A stretch of DNA of 64,000 nt from Paenisporosarcina cavernae (GTDB lineage: Bacteria > Bacillota > Bacilli > Bacillales_A > Planococcaceae): positions 2,290,001 through 2,354,000 of the forward strand of contig NZ_CP032418.1 of the NCBI RefSeq assembly GCF_003595195.1, given 5' to 3'. Shown piece after piece: positions 44,553 through 53,583 of the stretch (positions are counted from its first letter, which is position 1; each line of letters starts with the position of its first letter). Made by a program: the position numbers and the translations under genes. Under the pieces are notes generated by a model, which was not told the DNA's origin, ran no database searches, and saw nothing but the letters and a program-made list of their open reading frames with translations.

Positions 44553-44616
44553 AAAGCTAATGCAAGAAATAATCACGACAGATTGAACCGTCATGATTGT
44601 TTCTTCCATTAGCTTT
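44553..44616. repeat. 64-bp imperfect inverted repeat
   Basis: Arms AAAGCTAATGCAAGAAATAA and its complement, together 27 bp each with three mismatches, enclose a 10-nt loop. On the minus strand six T follow, as in a terminator, but the arms are unusually long. A normal terminator lies 13 bp further upstream on the same strand. Confidence 0.8.
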
Positions 44617-44628
44617 AACTGAGACCGC

Positions 44629-44654
44629 AAAAAAGAATGATTGTTTACACAATC
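44629..44654 (-). terminator. Terminator after the 46-residue membrane protein
   Basis: Minus-strand perfect stem GATTGT / ACAATC, loop GTAA, then ATTCTTTTTT. Confidence 0.65.
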
Positions 44655-44671
44655 AGCCATTTCAACCTTTT

Positions 44672-44812
44672 TTACGAATAAAAGAAGACTTTCACCACAA
44701 TTCCAATGATTGCTAAACACAACACAAGCATTGCTCGGCGATTATTTGTTCGAGATTCTTTACGTCTATTATGTTCACGCAATACCGGATACTCTCTTTC
44801 CAAATTCCCCAC
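44672..44812 (-). CDS. 46-residue membrane miniprotein
   Basis: A basic head (YPVLREHNRRKESRTNNRRA) followed by one membrane span MLVLCLAIIGIVVKVFFYS. Starts at GTG 44812 with AGAGGTGAGG upstream, 22 bp after the CPBP protease stop, and ends before two hairpins. Likely in one unit with the protease. Short and without relatives known to me. Confidence 0.6.
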   Translation of the reverse strand: MGNLEREYPVLREHNRRKESRTNNRRAMLVLCLAIIGIVVKVFFYS

Positions 44813-44834
44813 GTACCTCACCTCTCCCATGCGA

Positions 44835-45470
44835 TTAAAGATAATTTGTTAGTACAATAAAAATATTCCAAGCACTGTGCACGATCACTGTTATCCATAA
44901 AGATTTAGTCGCGAAAAAAAGAATTGTATAGAGAATTGCCAATGTGAAGCCAAACAACGGGTACAGCGGGTGCAGAAAAGCAAATAGTGTTGCGGATAAA
45001 ATGACACATATCCAAACTGGGAGCTTCTGGCGAAGTCCGCCTATTAGCATTCCTCGAAAAAAGAATTCTTCCCACAGCGGAGCAATAATAATCATGGCAA
45101 CAAATAATACAGGCGAATAATCTGTCGATAGATTAAAACGTAAAGCAGTCTTTACTGATTCCTTTGCAAAAGGGTCTAGAAAAATAATCTCCTTATATAC
45201 AACCATCATTACAACTAATGATCCAAACGAAACTACTAGATTTTTCACGTTCCAAACATCCGATTTCTTCAAGTGGTTACTTAAATTTCCTCTTACCTTA
45301 GGAATGAAAAACACACTCATAAGAAAGATGATACCTAACACTAAAAATAAGTAGTCCTGGTATTCAAAAAGAGAACCACTTATAGAAGTCAACTGACCGA
45401 ATATCAGCAAATAAAGAAAGATACCAATGGCATAACCCAAAATAATGAGCTCGTATGAAATATGCTTCAC
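44835..45470 (-). CDS. CPBP family intramembrane glutamic endopeptidase
   Basis: 211 residues, seven to eight membrane helices. The abortive-infection/CAAX motif PLWEEFFFRGMLIGGL (EExxxR) and FAFLHPLYPLFGF plus HSAWNIFIV carry the catalytic Glu, Arg and His/Asn. The start is taken as GTG 45470, but its AGGGGTGA lies on the start codon itself, so the exact start is uncertain. Members process peptides such as bacteriocin immunity or anti-sigma proteins; no target is evident. Confidence 0.88.
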   Translation of the reverse strand: MKHISYELIILGYAIGIFLYLLIFGQLTSISGSLFEYQDYLFLVLGIIFLMSVFFIPKVRGNLSNHLKKSDVWNVKNLVVSFGSLVVMMVVYKEIIFLDPFAKESVKTALRFNLSTDYSPVLFVAMIIIAPLWEEFFFRGMLIGGLRQKLPVWICVILSATLFAFLHPLYPLFGFTLAILYTILFFATKSLWITVIVHSAWNIFIVLTNYL

Positions 45471-45531
45471 CCCTAAGTCGCAAGTTTTTTCGACTAATTA
45501 TATAGAAGACTCTCAGAAGTTAATATGTAAA

Positions 45532-47175
45532 TTACTCTTTCTGTTGAACTAGTTGATATTCCAAAAGTTTCTTTCGCAGTGCATCATCGTATGCATAGAT
45601 ATAAAGACCATTGATGCCACGTTTCATCAGAATATTGATGGAATTTAATACAATTTTTTCTTTACCCTCCGCAACGTTTTCAATGCCATTCATTCCTGAG
45701 TACGCACCTTTGTCCATATATAAGTCAGTATCAATGACAATTTCGTCGCGAGTTTCATCGTATTTTACAGATGGACCTAACACGACTCCCACGTAATTTA
45801 AATCAAACCCTTGAATGGTATAAATAGAACCTGCTTCGTGAACAGTATCTGGATTTTCTGCCCACGTATATTTTGGGCTAGTTGTATTCCATGGTATTTG
45901 ATAATCGCCATTCGACTCTTTCACATAATACGTTTCTCCATCTTTTTTATGTAAATAATCAAATGTCGATACTACTCTACTTAACCCAACTACTTCGTCT
46001 CTCTTTTTTATGGCAACAGATAACTCTTGAAGCGTTTTAAAAATCTTTACTTCGTAGTTATTATCTGTAGGAAGTGGCCACAACTTCTTTTGTTTAAACG
46101 CATTAACCCAGTTAATAACTTCTTCATTTGCTTGCATCCGAAATTGATTCGTAAGCTGATATTCTTCCCAATAAGTGCTTTTCTTTTTTAAGGTATCTAA
46201 CGAATTGCCATCCCATAGACTTTTTAACTTTAGCACTTGATCTTGGTCAAAAATAATAACCACAACACGTGCTAACTTTAGTAATTCCTCTAAATGGTTA
46301 TTTGCATGAAAGTTATTGTACGTATCGGATTTTGTTAAGAGTAAATGGGCTTCATCTACAAAGATAATGTCTACCTGCTTATTTTCTTGCTGCAATTTAT
46401 TAATTAGAGGAGTGGGCTTCGCAAAGTTTTTCGCCTTTAAATGCTTCACTTGTTTCGCAATATCTTTGTACGTTTTAAACATTTCTTCATGGTTCACAAC
46501 TAAATAATTTTCTGTTTTGTACAATGGAGAAGATGCTTCCTCTGCTCTTTCTTGAATAGTGTTAAAGATGGAACTAAGAACGACACTCTTTCCAACTCCA
46601 GCTTCACCTTCAATTACTAATAAACTACCGTACGCTTGCGCATCATTTCGAACTTGTTCCTCGCAAAATTCAAGAACTTTTTCTTTTAACTCCACTTGCT
46701 CTAATGTTAACTCCTTAAATGGAGATAGTTTGAAGATATCTTTGTTTTCAATCACGTGAAGGGGATGATCGACTAAATTATTTTTCATTAATTTCGTCCA
46801 AATTTGCCTGAAAATATCATGATCGTAATAAGACTTATTGTAATAATTGTGGGTGAAATCACTTGAAGTCTTGCTTTTGTTTTGAAGTGTGTATTTCTCG
46901 TCCCCTAGAAAATAATTTATGAGCTTCGTCTCTAAGTGGAATGTAGCGGATCGATTAAATTGTTCATGTTTAATTAAATTTATTTGATCCATATTTTTAC
47001 GACTTTTTAAATGTGCCTTCATTCTATTTTTGAAATAAACCGTTTCACCTATGTAAGCTTCCTTATGTCCATTCAGAACATAGATAACTGGATAGTTTAA
47101 AAAGTGCGTATCATTATTTAGATAATCGATACTTTCTTTTTCAAACGGCCAAGATAGAACTTCTATTGCTGACAA
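45532..47175 (-). CDS. GIY-YIG nuclease fused to DUF2075 (Schlafen-group-3-like) helicase
   Basis: 547 residues. GIY-YIG domain at about 28-90: VIYVLNG and AYIGET, with Tyr32, Tyr41, Arg51 and Glu82 as catalytic-type residues. DUF2075 ATPase from about 150: Walker A GEAGVGKS (190-197), Walker B DIIFVDEAH (269-277), FRM and GSIYTIQGFDLNYVGVVLG motif VI-like region. The frame is complete. TTG 47175 is 6 nt after GGTGGGG. It stands alone, divergent in function from its neighbours, and such fusions are suspected to be defence or RNA/DNA-processing proteins. No effector or modification genes are next to it. Confidence 0.9.
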   Translation of the reverse strand: MSAIEVLSWPFEKESIDYLNNDTHFLNYPVIYVLNGHKEAYIGETVYFKNRMKAHLKSRKNMDQINLIKHEQFNRSATFHLETKLINYFLGDEKYTLQNKSKTSSDFTHNYYNKSYYDHDIFRQIWTKLMKNNLVDHPLHVIENKDIFKLSPFKELTLEQVELKEKVLEFCEEQVRNDAQAYGSLLVIEGEAGVGKSVVLSSIFNTIQERAEEASSPLYKTENYLVVNHEEMFKTYKDIAKQVKHLKAKNFAKPTPLINKLQQENKQVDIIFVDEAHLLLTKSDTYNNFHANNHLEELLKLARVVVIIFDQDQVLKLKSLWDGNSLDTLKKKSTYWEEYQLTNQFRMQANEEVINWVNAFKQKKLWPLPTDNNYEVKIFKTLQELSVAIKKRDEVVGLSRVVSTFDYLHKKDGETYYVKESNGDYQIPWNTTSPKYTWAENPDTVHEAGSIYTIQGFDLNYVGVVLGPSVKYDETRDEIVIDTDLYMDKGAYSGMNGIENVAEGKEKIVLNSINILMKRGINGLYIYAYDDALRKKLLEYQLVQQKE

Positions 47176-47260
47176 TTACATCCCCACCTATCTTTTGATT
47201 CCCTTAGAAATGAGAAAAGCAAAAAATTATTCATATCATTTTACACATTAGTGCTATTCT

Positions 47261-48001
47261 TTATTTCATCATCCCACCATCTACACTCAACACATGTCCG
47301 TTGATGAAAGCGGATTCATCGGACGCAAGAAATAGATACGCATTCGCAACGTCGATTGCTTGTCCAAAACGTGGACTCGACGTAATCATGCTCATTTGCA
47401 TTTTCACATTGTCTGGGATAGTTTCAGTCATTTCTGTTTCAATGAAGCCTGGTGCAACGGCATTCACGTTAATCCCTTTTTTCCCGAATTCTTTTGCCCA
47501 TGTTTTTGTCAGTCCAATCACTGCCGCTTTTGACGCCGCATAGTTGGACTGCCCGATATTTCCACCGATTCCTGTAATCGAAGACGTGTTAATAATTTTG
47601 CCTTTTCCTTTATCGAGTAAGTGAGACAGCACTGCCTGAGCACAATGAAACACTCCACTCACATTTACATCCATTACTTGTTGAAACGCCTCAAACGGCA
47701 TTTTCTTGAACATATTATCTTTCGTAATTCCCGCATTGTTGATTAACACGTCTATCCCACCAAAATCTTGTACGATTGCCTGCACCACGTGATCCACTTG
47801 ATCACGATTTGTCACGTCTAATCTATAGAATCGTACATGGTGGTAGGTCTCCTGTAGTTCTTTTTCAAGCGCTTTCCCTCTCTCTTCATTTCGATCAACA
47901 AAAGCCACTTGAGCCCCTTCTTTTAAAAATAACCGAACGGTTGCTAGTCCAATTCCGCTCGCTCCACCTGTAATCATGACTGTCTTGTTTTGTAAACGCA
48001 T
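47261..48001 (-). CDS. SDR family 3-oxoacyl-ACP/acetoacetyl-CoA reductase
   Basis: 246 residues, classical SDR. TGGASGIG cofactor motif, NNAG, catalytic S-Y-K set (TSSITGIG, YAASKAAVIG), then PGFIETEMTE and a DGGMMK C-terminus. It closely follows FabG/PhaB. The strong GGAGG precedes the ATG. NADPH-linked reduction of a 3-oxoacyl thioester is likely; whether ACP or CoA is bound is not evident. No polyhydroxyalkanoate genes are nearby. Confidence 0.93.
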   Translation of the reverse strand: MRLQNKTVMITGGASGIGLATVRLFLKEGAQVAFVDRNEERGKALEKELQETYHHVRFYRLDVTNRDQVDHVVQAIVQDFGGIDVLINNAGITKDNMFKKMPFEAFQQVMDVNVSGVFHCAQAVLSHLLDKGKGKIINTSSITGIGGNIGQSNYAASKAAVIGLTKTWAKEFGKKGINVNAVAPGFIETEMTETIPDNVKMQMSMITSSPRFGQAIDVANAYLFLASDESAFINGHVLSVDGGMMK

Positions 48002-48028
48002 TCTATTTCCTCCGATGTGTGGATGATT

Positions 48029-48322
48029 TTATGTTATTTTTTTATAGCGAATTGTAAATGGGAGACTGAGCATCACTACTACTGTCCAACTCAATAAAAT
48101 TATGAGTGAGCTACGTAAACTTACTTCGAATATTGGGAAACTAAAGAATTCCAAGATGAGTAGTGGAAACGAAATGATGAATGCCACTTTCCATTTCTGA
48201 TCAAATGGCACTTTATAGACAGTTCCGCACTTTTTACAATAAATTGGTCGATATGCTAAATTCATCGATTTCCAAATTTGTTTCCAGGTGAATTTCTCTC
48301 CACAGTTTTCACAGCTTTGCAT
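48029..48322 (-). CDS. TIGR04104-type putative zinc-finger membrane protein
   Basis: 97 residues. N-terminal zinc ribbon CENCGEKF, then IYCKKCGTVYKVPF, followed by two membrane helices (about 50-90). GAGGGGAGAG precedes the ATG at 48322. These proteins are common in Bacillales, role unknown. Confidence 0.88.
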   Translation of the reverse strand: MQSCENCGEKFTWKQIWKSMNLAYRPIYCKKCGTVYKVPFDQKWKVAFIISFPLLILEFFSFPIFEVSLRSSLIILLSWTVVVMLSLPFTIRYKKIT

Positions 48323-48376
48323 CAAATTCTCTCCCCTCATAATCTCAAGACTGATAATGAAGATTCCTTCTATTCC

Positions 48377-48580
48377 TTACATGGTTAAGAAAATACTTTT
48401 ATATGTACCTTGGAAAAACAAAATAATATCTCCGAATGCTTCGATTGCAAAAAAGATAAAATAATATGTTGCAGTAGTCACTTTCTTCCCAAATAATTCG
48501 TTCACAGCTTGAATGAATAACTGCTGAAAATTGAACCAGTTGAGTATCCAAGCAATGAGTAAAAATGTTGCAATTGCCAC
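48377..48580 (-). CDS. Small membrane protein, unknown
   Basis: 67 residues, two membrane helices (AIATFLLIAWILNWF and TATYYFIFFAIEAFGDIILFF). GTG 48580 is 8 nt after AAGGAG. No family recognised. Confidence 0.7.
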   Translation of the reverse strand: MAIATFLLIAWILNWFNFQQLFIQAVNELFGKKVTTATYYFIFFAIEAFGDIILFFQGTYKSIFLTM

Positions 48581-48714
48581 TCCGTTCACTCCTTTTTTCT
48601 TCTCTATAATCTAATGGTAATGAAGGACTTGGAACGAAAGTGCTGAAAGACAATTCCAAGGGAAACCTCGACTATCCATTGCATGAAATTATTCCCCCTC
48701 ACATAAATTGAGCA

Positions 48715-48924
48715 CTACGCTTTCTTCCGACGAATTCCAACTTTAGTCGTTTTAGCAAGCGCCATATATAGTAGGAAGCTAATGATGACTGCATTTTGAA
48801 GTGCGATGACAATTAGTAAGACGGACGATTCGTCTGTACTCGAAGCATTGAAAACCATTCCAGCTAAAAGAAACAGTAGAAATGTCATAATAAGCACTCC
48901 AATAAAAATCCCTATGTACTTCAC
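48715..48924 (-). CDS. Small two-helix membrane protein
   Basis: 69 residues: MKYIGIFIGVLIMTFLLFLL and a second span VLLIVIALQNAVIISFLLY with a basic tail. GTG 48924 overlaps the stop of the upstream kinase gene and has GGAGG 7 nt away; translation is coupled. Function unknown. Confidence 0.72.
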   Translation of the reverse strand: MKYIGIFIGVLIMTFLLFLLAGMVFNASSTDESSVLLIVIALQNAVIISFLLYMALAKTTKVGIRRKKA

Positions 48925-49439
48925 ATTCGAGCCTCCTCAACGAACCGCTGCATATCTTCCTTTGTTTTGATAAATCGTATTTTGTCTGTTAAATGGTCGT
49001 ATGTATCGAAAAACAGCTGCTTTTCCACGTTTTCAAACAATCGATTCCACTGATACATTTTGCGGAAGATGGTAAAGGTAGGAATATAATTCGCTTTTTC
49101 CAGTTTGAGCTTTTGTTTCACAAACCGTTTCGTTATTCGGACGACACGTTTCCTATAAGGTGTATCCAGTAACACAATGATATCGGCTTCCTGAAAGGAC
49201 TGCGCTACCCATTCTGCTTGATGAACGCCATCGACTATCCAATCATTTTGAGCAAGTATCTTCTGAAGTTTGGCATCACGTGCTTCAGGAGTTCTTCGTA
49301 TACTCCCACCAGGTGTTCGATCCCATACCAGGTTATCGATTTCCGTATGCTGTATATTGAGCAGATTACTTAGTTCACGTGCAAATGTCGTTTTTCCACT
49401 TCCAACAGATCCGATAATCCGAATTTTTTTGAATTCCAT
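48921..49439 (-). CDS. P-loop kinase, FlaR/adenylate-kinase-like
   Basis: 172 residues. Walker A GSVGSGKTT at the N-terminus, then HTEIDNLVWDRTPGGSI, a WIVDGVHQAEW stretch and ADIIVLLDTPYRKRVVRI. This is the 'DNA topology modulation protein' (FlaR) type of the nucleoside/nucleotide kinase group. GAAG precedes the ATG. Substrate unknown. Confidence 0.88.
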   Translation of the reverse strand: MEFKKIRIIGSVGSGKTTFARELSNLLNIQHTEIDNLVWDRTPGGSIRRTPEARDAKLQKILAQNDWIVDGVHQAEWVAQSFQEADIIVLLDTPYRKRVVRITKRFVKQKLKLEKANYIPTFTIFRKMYQWNRLFENVEKQLFFDTYDHLTDKIRFIKTKEDMQRFVEEARM

Positions 49440-49555
49440 TTTAACTTCCTCTTTTCAACTACAACCATTTCTTTATTCGAGGTATATTGTTATTTTCTAA
49501 CAATTTTGATAGTTTGTATATAACAGTTTGTCAGCAGATGGAGGTGCTTAGTGAA

Positions 49556-49942
49556 TTGTTAAGGAAAATTCGGTTTATGGAAGTTCTTTTTGGAATATTT
49601 CTCGGTCTGTTTTTTATGAAAGATTATTTTCACGATAGCTTCTTGCCCGGACTTACACTTTCAAAGTTTCAAATGGGTTCTATTTTTATTTGTGGACTGA
49701 TCATATTTCTGCTAATAGAGAAGTTTTTCTTGGATATTGATGGCATTGAGGAAGGCAAAAATAAAATAGCGATGTCTATTTTCATTCTTTACTTTGTAGC
49801 TCTCATCGTGACGCTTCATTTCTTTGGAGGGAAATCGATTCTTGGAATTGAATATAACACTCCCTTTATTTGGGTTATGGTTTTTCTGTCGTTATTTGAT
49901 GTATTCAAGTTACGACAAGTAGAAACATTAAATGTGAAATAG
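49556..49942 (+). CDS. Four-helix membrane protein, unknown function
   Basis: 128 residues with four membrane helices of about 18-20 residues each. Starts at TTG 49556, 9 nt after AGGTG; an ATG at 49538 precedes the ribosome site and is not used. No family recognised. Confidence 0.7.
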   Translation: MLRKIRFMEVLFGIFLGLFFMKDYFHDSFLPGLTLSKFQMGSIFICGLIIFLLIEKFFLDIDGIEEGKNKIAMSIFILYFVALIVTLHFFGGKSILGIEYNTPFIWVMVFLSLFDVFKLRQVETLNVK

Positions 49943-50005
49943 GCGTCCTTTATTACGAAGTGTTAAAACATTTTTTCTAAATACTGATATTAAAGGAGCA
50001 TTACT

Positions 50006-50410
50006 ATGCCAATTATTGCGTATTTAAATTTCAATGGAAACACAGAAGAAGTCATTCATTTTTACGAGGAAGTATTTGGAACAGAAGCTGCTCAAATTCA
50101 GTATTTTAAAGACATGCCTGGACAACAGGTCGACGACGAAACTGCGAACCGTGTGTTGCACGGACGATTAGAAGTGTACGGTACACCTCTATACTTTTCC
50201 GATTCGATGCCACATTCGCCTGTCTCACATGGAGATGGAATGACGTTAGCTGTTGTTGGAGACGATGCCGAATTGATGAAAACACAATTTGATGCGTTAG
50301 CTAAATCAGGCAAAATCATAATGCCTCTTCAAGAAACATTTTGGAGTAAGGCGTATGGAATGGTAGAAGATCGATTCGGGGTACAATGGCAATTTAGCCA
50401 TGAAGCGTAG
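50006..50410 (+). CDS. VOC family protein (PhnB/glyoxalase-like)
   Basis: 134 residues. IIAYLNFNGNTEEVIHFYEEVFG and the second-half FWSKAYGMVEDRFGVQWQF mark the PhnB-like 'VOC' fold. The usual metal His/Glu are partly kept (H, E). AAAGGAG precedes the ATG. Substrate unknown. Confidence 0.9.
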   Translation: MPIIAYLNFNGNTEEVIHFYEEVFGTEAAQIQYFKDMPGQQVDDETANRVLHGRLEVYGTPLYFSDSMPHSPVSHGDGMTLAVVGDDAELMKTQFDALAKSGKIIMPLQETFWSKAYGMVEDRFGVQWQFSHEA

Positions 50411-50511
50411 GTAGATTTATAAGGGAATAGTGATTTAGTGAATAAATAAAAGTATGCATTTTTATGTAGCTCTTAAAGTTCGTATCGGCTTCAAAAAAAA
50501 GGGGGATTCAA

Positions 50512-50688
50512 GTGATTTGGTTATTTGTTGGTAGTGTGCTTGTCGTTATTGTTGCTTTTGCATTTTTGCTCGACAGGAGAGATCAAAAAATGAACGCTGC
50601 TAATCAGAATCACATTATCTCGTCTGCAAAGCCAGGCGAAAGCACGAACTATACAATGGGAGATAATCGATATTCAAGCGGTGAATAG
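50512..50688 (+). CDS. 58-residue membrane miniprotein, copy B
   Basis: GTG 50512 after AAAAGGGGGA opens a span (IWLFVGSVLVVIVAFAFLL), then DRRDQKM and a polar tail ending GESTNYTMGDNRYSSGE. The same length and tail as the protein at 21897; the membrane parts differ. Transcribed alone on the plus strand between the VOC gene and a four-helix protein. Confidence 0.85.
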   Translation: MIWLFVGSVLVVIVAFAFLLDRRDQKMNAANQNHIISSAKPGESTNYTMGDNRYSSGE

Positions 50689-50739
50689 TTTGCGTTAGAT
50701 AAAACTTTCCATAAGTTCTTCTTAGAATGGAGTTTCCAT

Positions 50740-51123
50740 ATGATCATCAGAAAATTTCTCACCGCCATGTTAACTTCTTTTATGGTTGTACTTATTTATT
50801 TTTCACTCGATCCATCGAGTCCCGTACTGCTATTCGGAATATATTTGTTCTCCATCCTTATGTTTGTCGGAATCCCCACTTCCATCGTCTCGGATTTTCT
50901 TACGAAAAAACAGCAAGGACTAAGCAGACTACTCACATCATTTATTCTTCATGTTGGAGCCGCTTCATTGCTTGTGCTTTTACCTTTTGCTTTGTATGAG
51001 ATTAACTGGAATCCTCAAAACTTCTTTTTCGTCACATCCCTATTTTCATCTTTTCTCTTTTGGACATTCGATGAGATGCTAAAAATTCAGCTTATTAATA
51101 AAAAACTCTGTATGAATACTTGA
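50740..51123 (+). CDS. Four-helix membrane protein
   Basis: 127 residues: MIIRKFLTAMLTSFMVVLIYF and three more hydrophobic helices, with a short basic tail (LINKKLCMNT). GGAG precedes the ATG. Closed by a terminator. No family recognised. Confidence 0.72.
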   Translation: MIIRKFLTAMLTSFMVVLIYFSLDPSSPVLLFGIYLFSILMFVGIPTSIVSDFLTKKQQGLSRLLTSFILHVGAASLLVLLPFALYEINWNPQNFFFVTSLFSSFLFWTFDEMLKIQLINKKLCMNT

Positions 51124-51130
51124 GGATATA

Positions 51131-51154
51131 AAGGAGCGAAAATGCTCTTTTTTT
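51131..51154 (+). terminator. Terminator
   Basis: Stem AAGGAGC / GCTCTTT (with wobble), loop GAAAAT, then seven T. Confidence 0.8.
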
Positions 51155-51282
51155 AATGCAAAATGAAATTGACACTTGAATATTCATTTATGGCTTTTTC
51201 ATTCCTCCAAATGCGAATCATTATCTAAAATCACCTTGCCGCGTTACAATACTCAACAAGCACTCGAAGGAGGAATTTACGT

Positions 51283-52290
51283 ATGCAAAAAAGTATACAA
51301 TTAAAAAAGCGACCTGTAGGAACTCCTACGTTAGAAGATTTTAATCAAGTGGACGTTGCAATTCCAGAACCATCTGAAGGTGAAGTACTAGTCCGCACAG
51401 TATATATTTCCGTAGACCCTTATTTACGTGGTCGAATGAATGAAGGAAAATCGTATGTTCCGCCGTTCCAGTTAAATGATGTAATTTCTAGTGGTGTGGT
51501 TGGTCAAGTGGAAACTTCCAAATCGGAGCACTTTTCAGAAGGTGATGTCGTCATTGGGACACTTGGATGGCAAGAGTATAATCTGGCGAATGAAAAAACG
51601 ATTCGAAAAATCGATCACACACAAGCGCCCGCATCTGCTTATTTAAGCATTCTCGGAATGACTGGTTTGACTGCGTATTTTGGATTACTCGACATCGGAA
51701 AACCTCAAGCAGGTGAAATGGTTGTCGTCTCAGGTGCAGCTGGTGCTGTAGGTTCTGTCGTGGGACAACTTGCGAAGATTAAAGGTGCTCGTGTAGTTGG
51801 GATTGTTGGTTCTGATGAAAAGGCAAATCTGATTAAAAACAAGTTTGGCTTTGATGAAGCAATTAATTACAAAACGGAAAACGTCGGAGATGCGCTTGCG
51901 AAAGTTTGTCCAAATGGCATTGATGTCTATTTTGAAAATGTTGGTGGCGAAATTGGGGATGCAGTATTCCCGCTATTAAACAATTTTGCACGTATTCCGG
52001 TTTGTGGAGCAATCTCTGCTTACAACAAGTCGAGTGCCGATATTGGCCCGCGCGTTCAAGGTTATTTAATTAAAACAAGCTCACTCATGCAAGGCTTTAC
52101 AGTTGGAAATTATGCACCTCGTTTCAAAGAAGGTGCGGACGCACTTGCAGAATGGCTAAAAGAAGGAAAGCTCACGTATGAAGAGACAATTACAGAAGGT
52201 TTTGACCATACGATTGACGCGTTTTTAGATTTATTCAAAGGCGCGAATGTAGGAAAAGCGATCGTGAAAGTAAGCGACATTCAGCAATAA
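51283..52290 (+). CDS. NADP-dependent MDR oxidoreductase (YfmJ/CurA-like)
   Basis: 335 residues. N-terminal GroES-like half, then Rossmann half with MVVVSGAAGAVGSVVGQLAKI (AAGAVGS) and VVGIVGSDEKA; zinc ligands are absent. Typical of Zn-independent enone or quinone reductases (leukotriene B4 12-hydroxydehydrogenase group). CLosest context: none. GAAGGAGG precedes the ATG. Substrate probably an alpha,beta-unsaturated carbonyl, by family. Confidence 0.93.
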   Translation: MQKSIQLKKRPVGTPTLEDFNQVDVAIPEPSEGEVLVRTVYISVDPYLRGRMNEGKSYVPPFQLNDVISSGVVGQVETSKSEHFSEGDVVIGTLGWQEYNLANEKTIRKIDHTQAPASAYLSILGMTGLTAYFGLLDIGKPQAGEMVVVSGAAGAVGSVVGQLAKIKGARVVGIVGSDEKANLIKNKFGFDEAINYKTENVGDALAKVCPNGIDVYFENVGGEIGDAVFPLLNNFARIPVCGAISAYNKSSADIGPRVQGYLIKTSSLMQGFTVGNYAPRFKEGADALAEWLKEGKLTYEETITEGFDHTIDAFLDLFKGANVGKAIVKVSDIQQ

Positions 52291-52309
52291 GCTTTGATAT
52301 CGGAAAATG

Positions 52310-52352
52310 AAAGGACGGACATTTCACTCTTGGTGAGATGCTCCGTCCTTTT
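52310..52352 (+). terminator. Terminator after the MDR oxidoreductase
   Basis: Stem AAAGGACGGA / TCCGTCCTTT with a further inner stem, T run short (TTTTAT). Confidence 0.8.
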
Positions 52353-52383
52353 ATCTACTTCATATTTGTTATTCTCATTCTTT

Positions 52384-53487
52384 CTACTTATTAAGGTTAC
52401 GCAGTTGTTCTACAACGAATTCTGCAGAACGAAGCGCACCTTCTAAATGACCGCCAAACTCTGCACTCGTTTCTGTTCCTGCGAAAAAGATTTTGTTGTT
52501 CCATTCTCCCTTTACTAAGATAGGGTGGTAGTGTGGAAAATCACGTAATGGTGGAAAATCCTCTTTTGTGGCAGTTTCTTTCTCTAACGACCAATCCTGA
52601 TAAAAAATCTCTTTTACACTCGCAGCTTCTTGGCCAAATAATCGAACAAGTTGATCGAGCGCAAACTGAATTACTTGATCTTTTCCTAGCGACTGTCTTT
52701 CTATAGCTGGAATTCCCACAAATCCAAATAGAGCAGCTCCGTCGTTCTGAGGAGATGCATCATGTATTTCTTGTAGAGGACCAACCCAGCTTGTTGCATA
52801 TCCAGAAAGACCTTTCTCACGCCAAAACGGCCGGTCATATACCGCAACAAATTTGGCTTGTCCCGCCATCCAAGTTGCCGTTTGTTGGAGATGTGTTGTT
52901 ACGACTGTTGGTAAGGAAGGAATAAACTGAATATCCCGTGAAATAATACGTGGAGGTACGGTCATGACGACCGCTCTCGCTTGTTCTTTTTTGTGCTCTC
53001 CATTTTGGCAGATAGATTCCACGACTACTTCTGAATTGTTCAGTAATTGAACAGTGACGGCACGGGTGGAAAGTTCTAGCTGGTTTAACGGGATTTTTCT
53101 ATACAAGGCATCGATTAATGATTGTACGCCACCTTCAAATCGACGTGACTTAGCAATAGCGTTTTCAGGCAAGTGAAAGCGTTCTGGCGGCTGACTTGGA
53201 GTCCGTTCAGAAAGCATTGCTCCTGTCGTATATTGCTCAAATGTTTCTAACTTCAACTCATGGACTAATTTCGTCATGAACGTTTCGCTCTCCGGCCAGA
53301 ACCACGTTGGACCTAAGTCCACGTTCAACTCTTTTTGACTGCTACTTGCGGAAGCGGTTAAAACCCTTCCTCCAACTCGTTCCCGTGCTTCTATTACTTT
53401 GAACGGAATATTATGTTCCATCAGCAAAGAGGCAATACGTAAACCACTTAACCCGGCTCCAATAATGACGACAGGAAAATTGTCCAT
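52384..53487 (-). CDS. Flavin monoamine-oxidase-type amine oxidase
   Basis: 367 residues. FAD-binding VVIIGAGLSGLRIASLL, GGRV (ERVGGRV) and C-terminal FAGTETSAEFGGHLEGALRSA. It is the flavin amine oxidase family (MAO/protoporphyrinogen-oxidase-like). AAGAGG precedes the ATG. Substrate unknown. Confidence 0.93.
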   Translation of the reverse strand: MDNFPVVIIGAGLSGLRIASLLMEHNIPFKVIEARERVGGRVLTASASSSQKELNVDLGPTWFWPESETFMTKLVHELKLETFEQYTTGAMLSERTPSQPPERFHLPENAIAKSRRFEGGVQSLIDALYRKIPLNQLELSTRAVTVQLLNNSEVVVESICQNGEHKKEQARAVVMTVPPRIISRDIQFIPSLPTVVTTHLQQTATWMAGQAKFVAVYDRPFWREKGLSGYATSWVGPLQEIHDASPQNDGAALFGFVGIPAIERQSLGKDQVIQFALDQLVRLFGQEAASVKEIFYQDWSLEKETATKEDFPPLRDFPHYHPILVKGEWNNKIFFAGTETSAEFGGHLEGALRSAEFVVEQLRNLNK

Positions 53488-53583
53488 CTTACTACCTCTT
53501 TTCTTTCTACCTCATTAAATTCTGAAACTTGCATTCGTTAAAACAAAATAACCTACATTCATTGAAAAACACTCTTGGTACAT

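Noticed and set aside
44514-44720. 68-codon minus-strand frame
   Set aside because: Runs through two hairpins and has no ribosome site; overlaps the 46-codon frame with good start.
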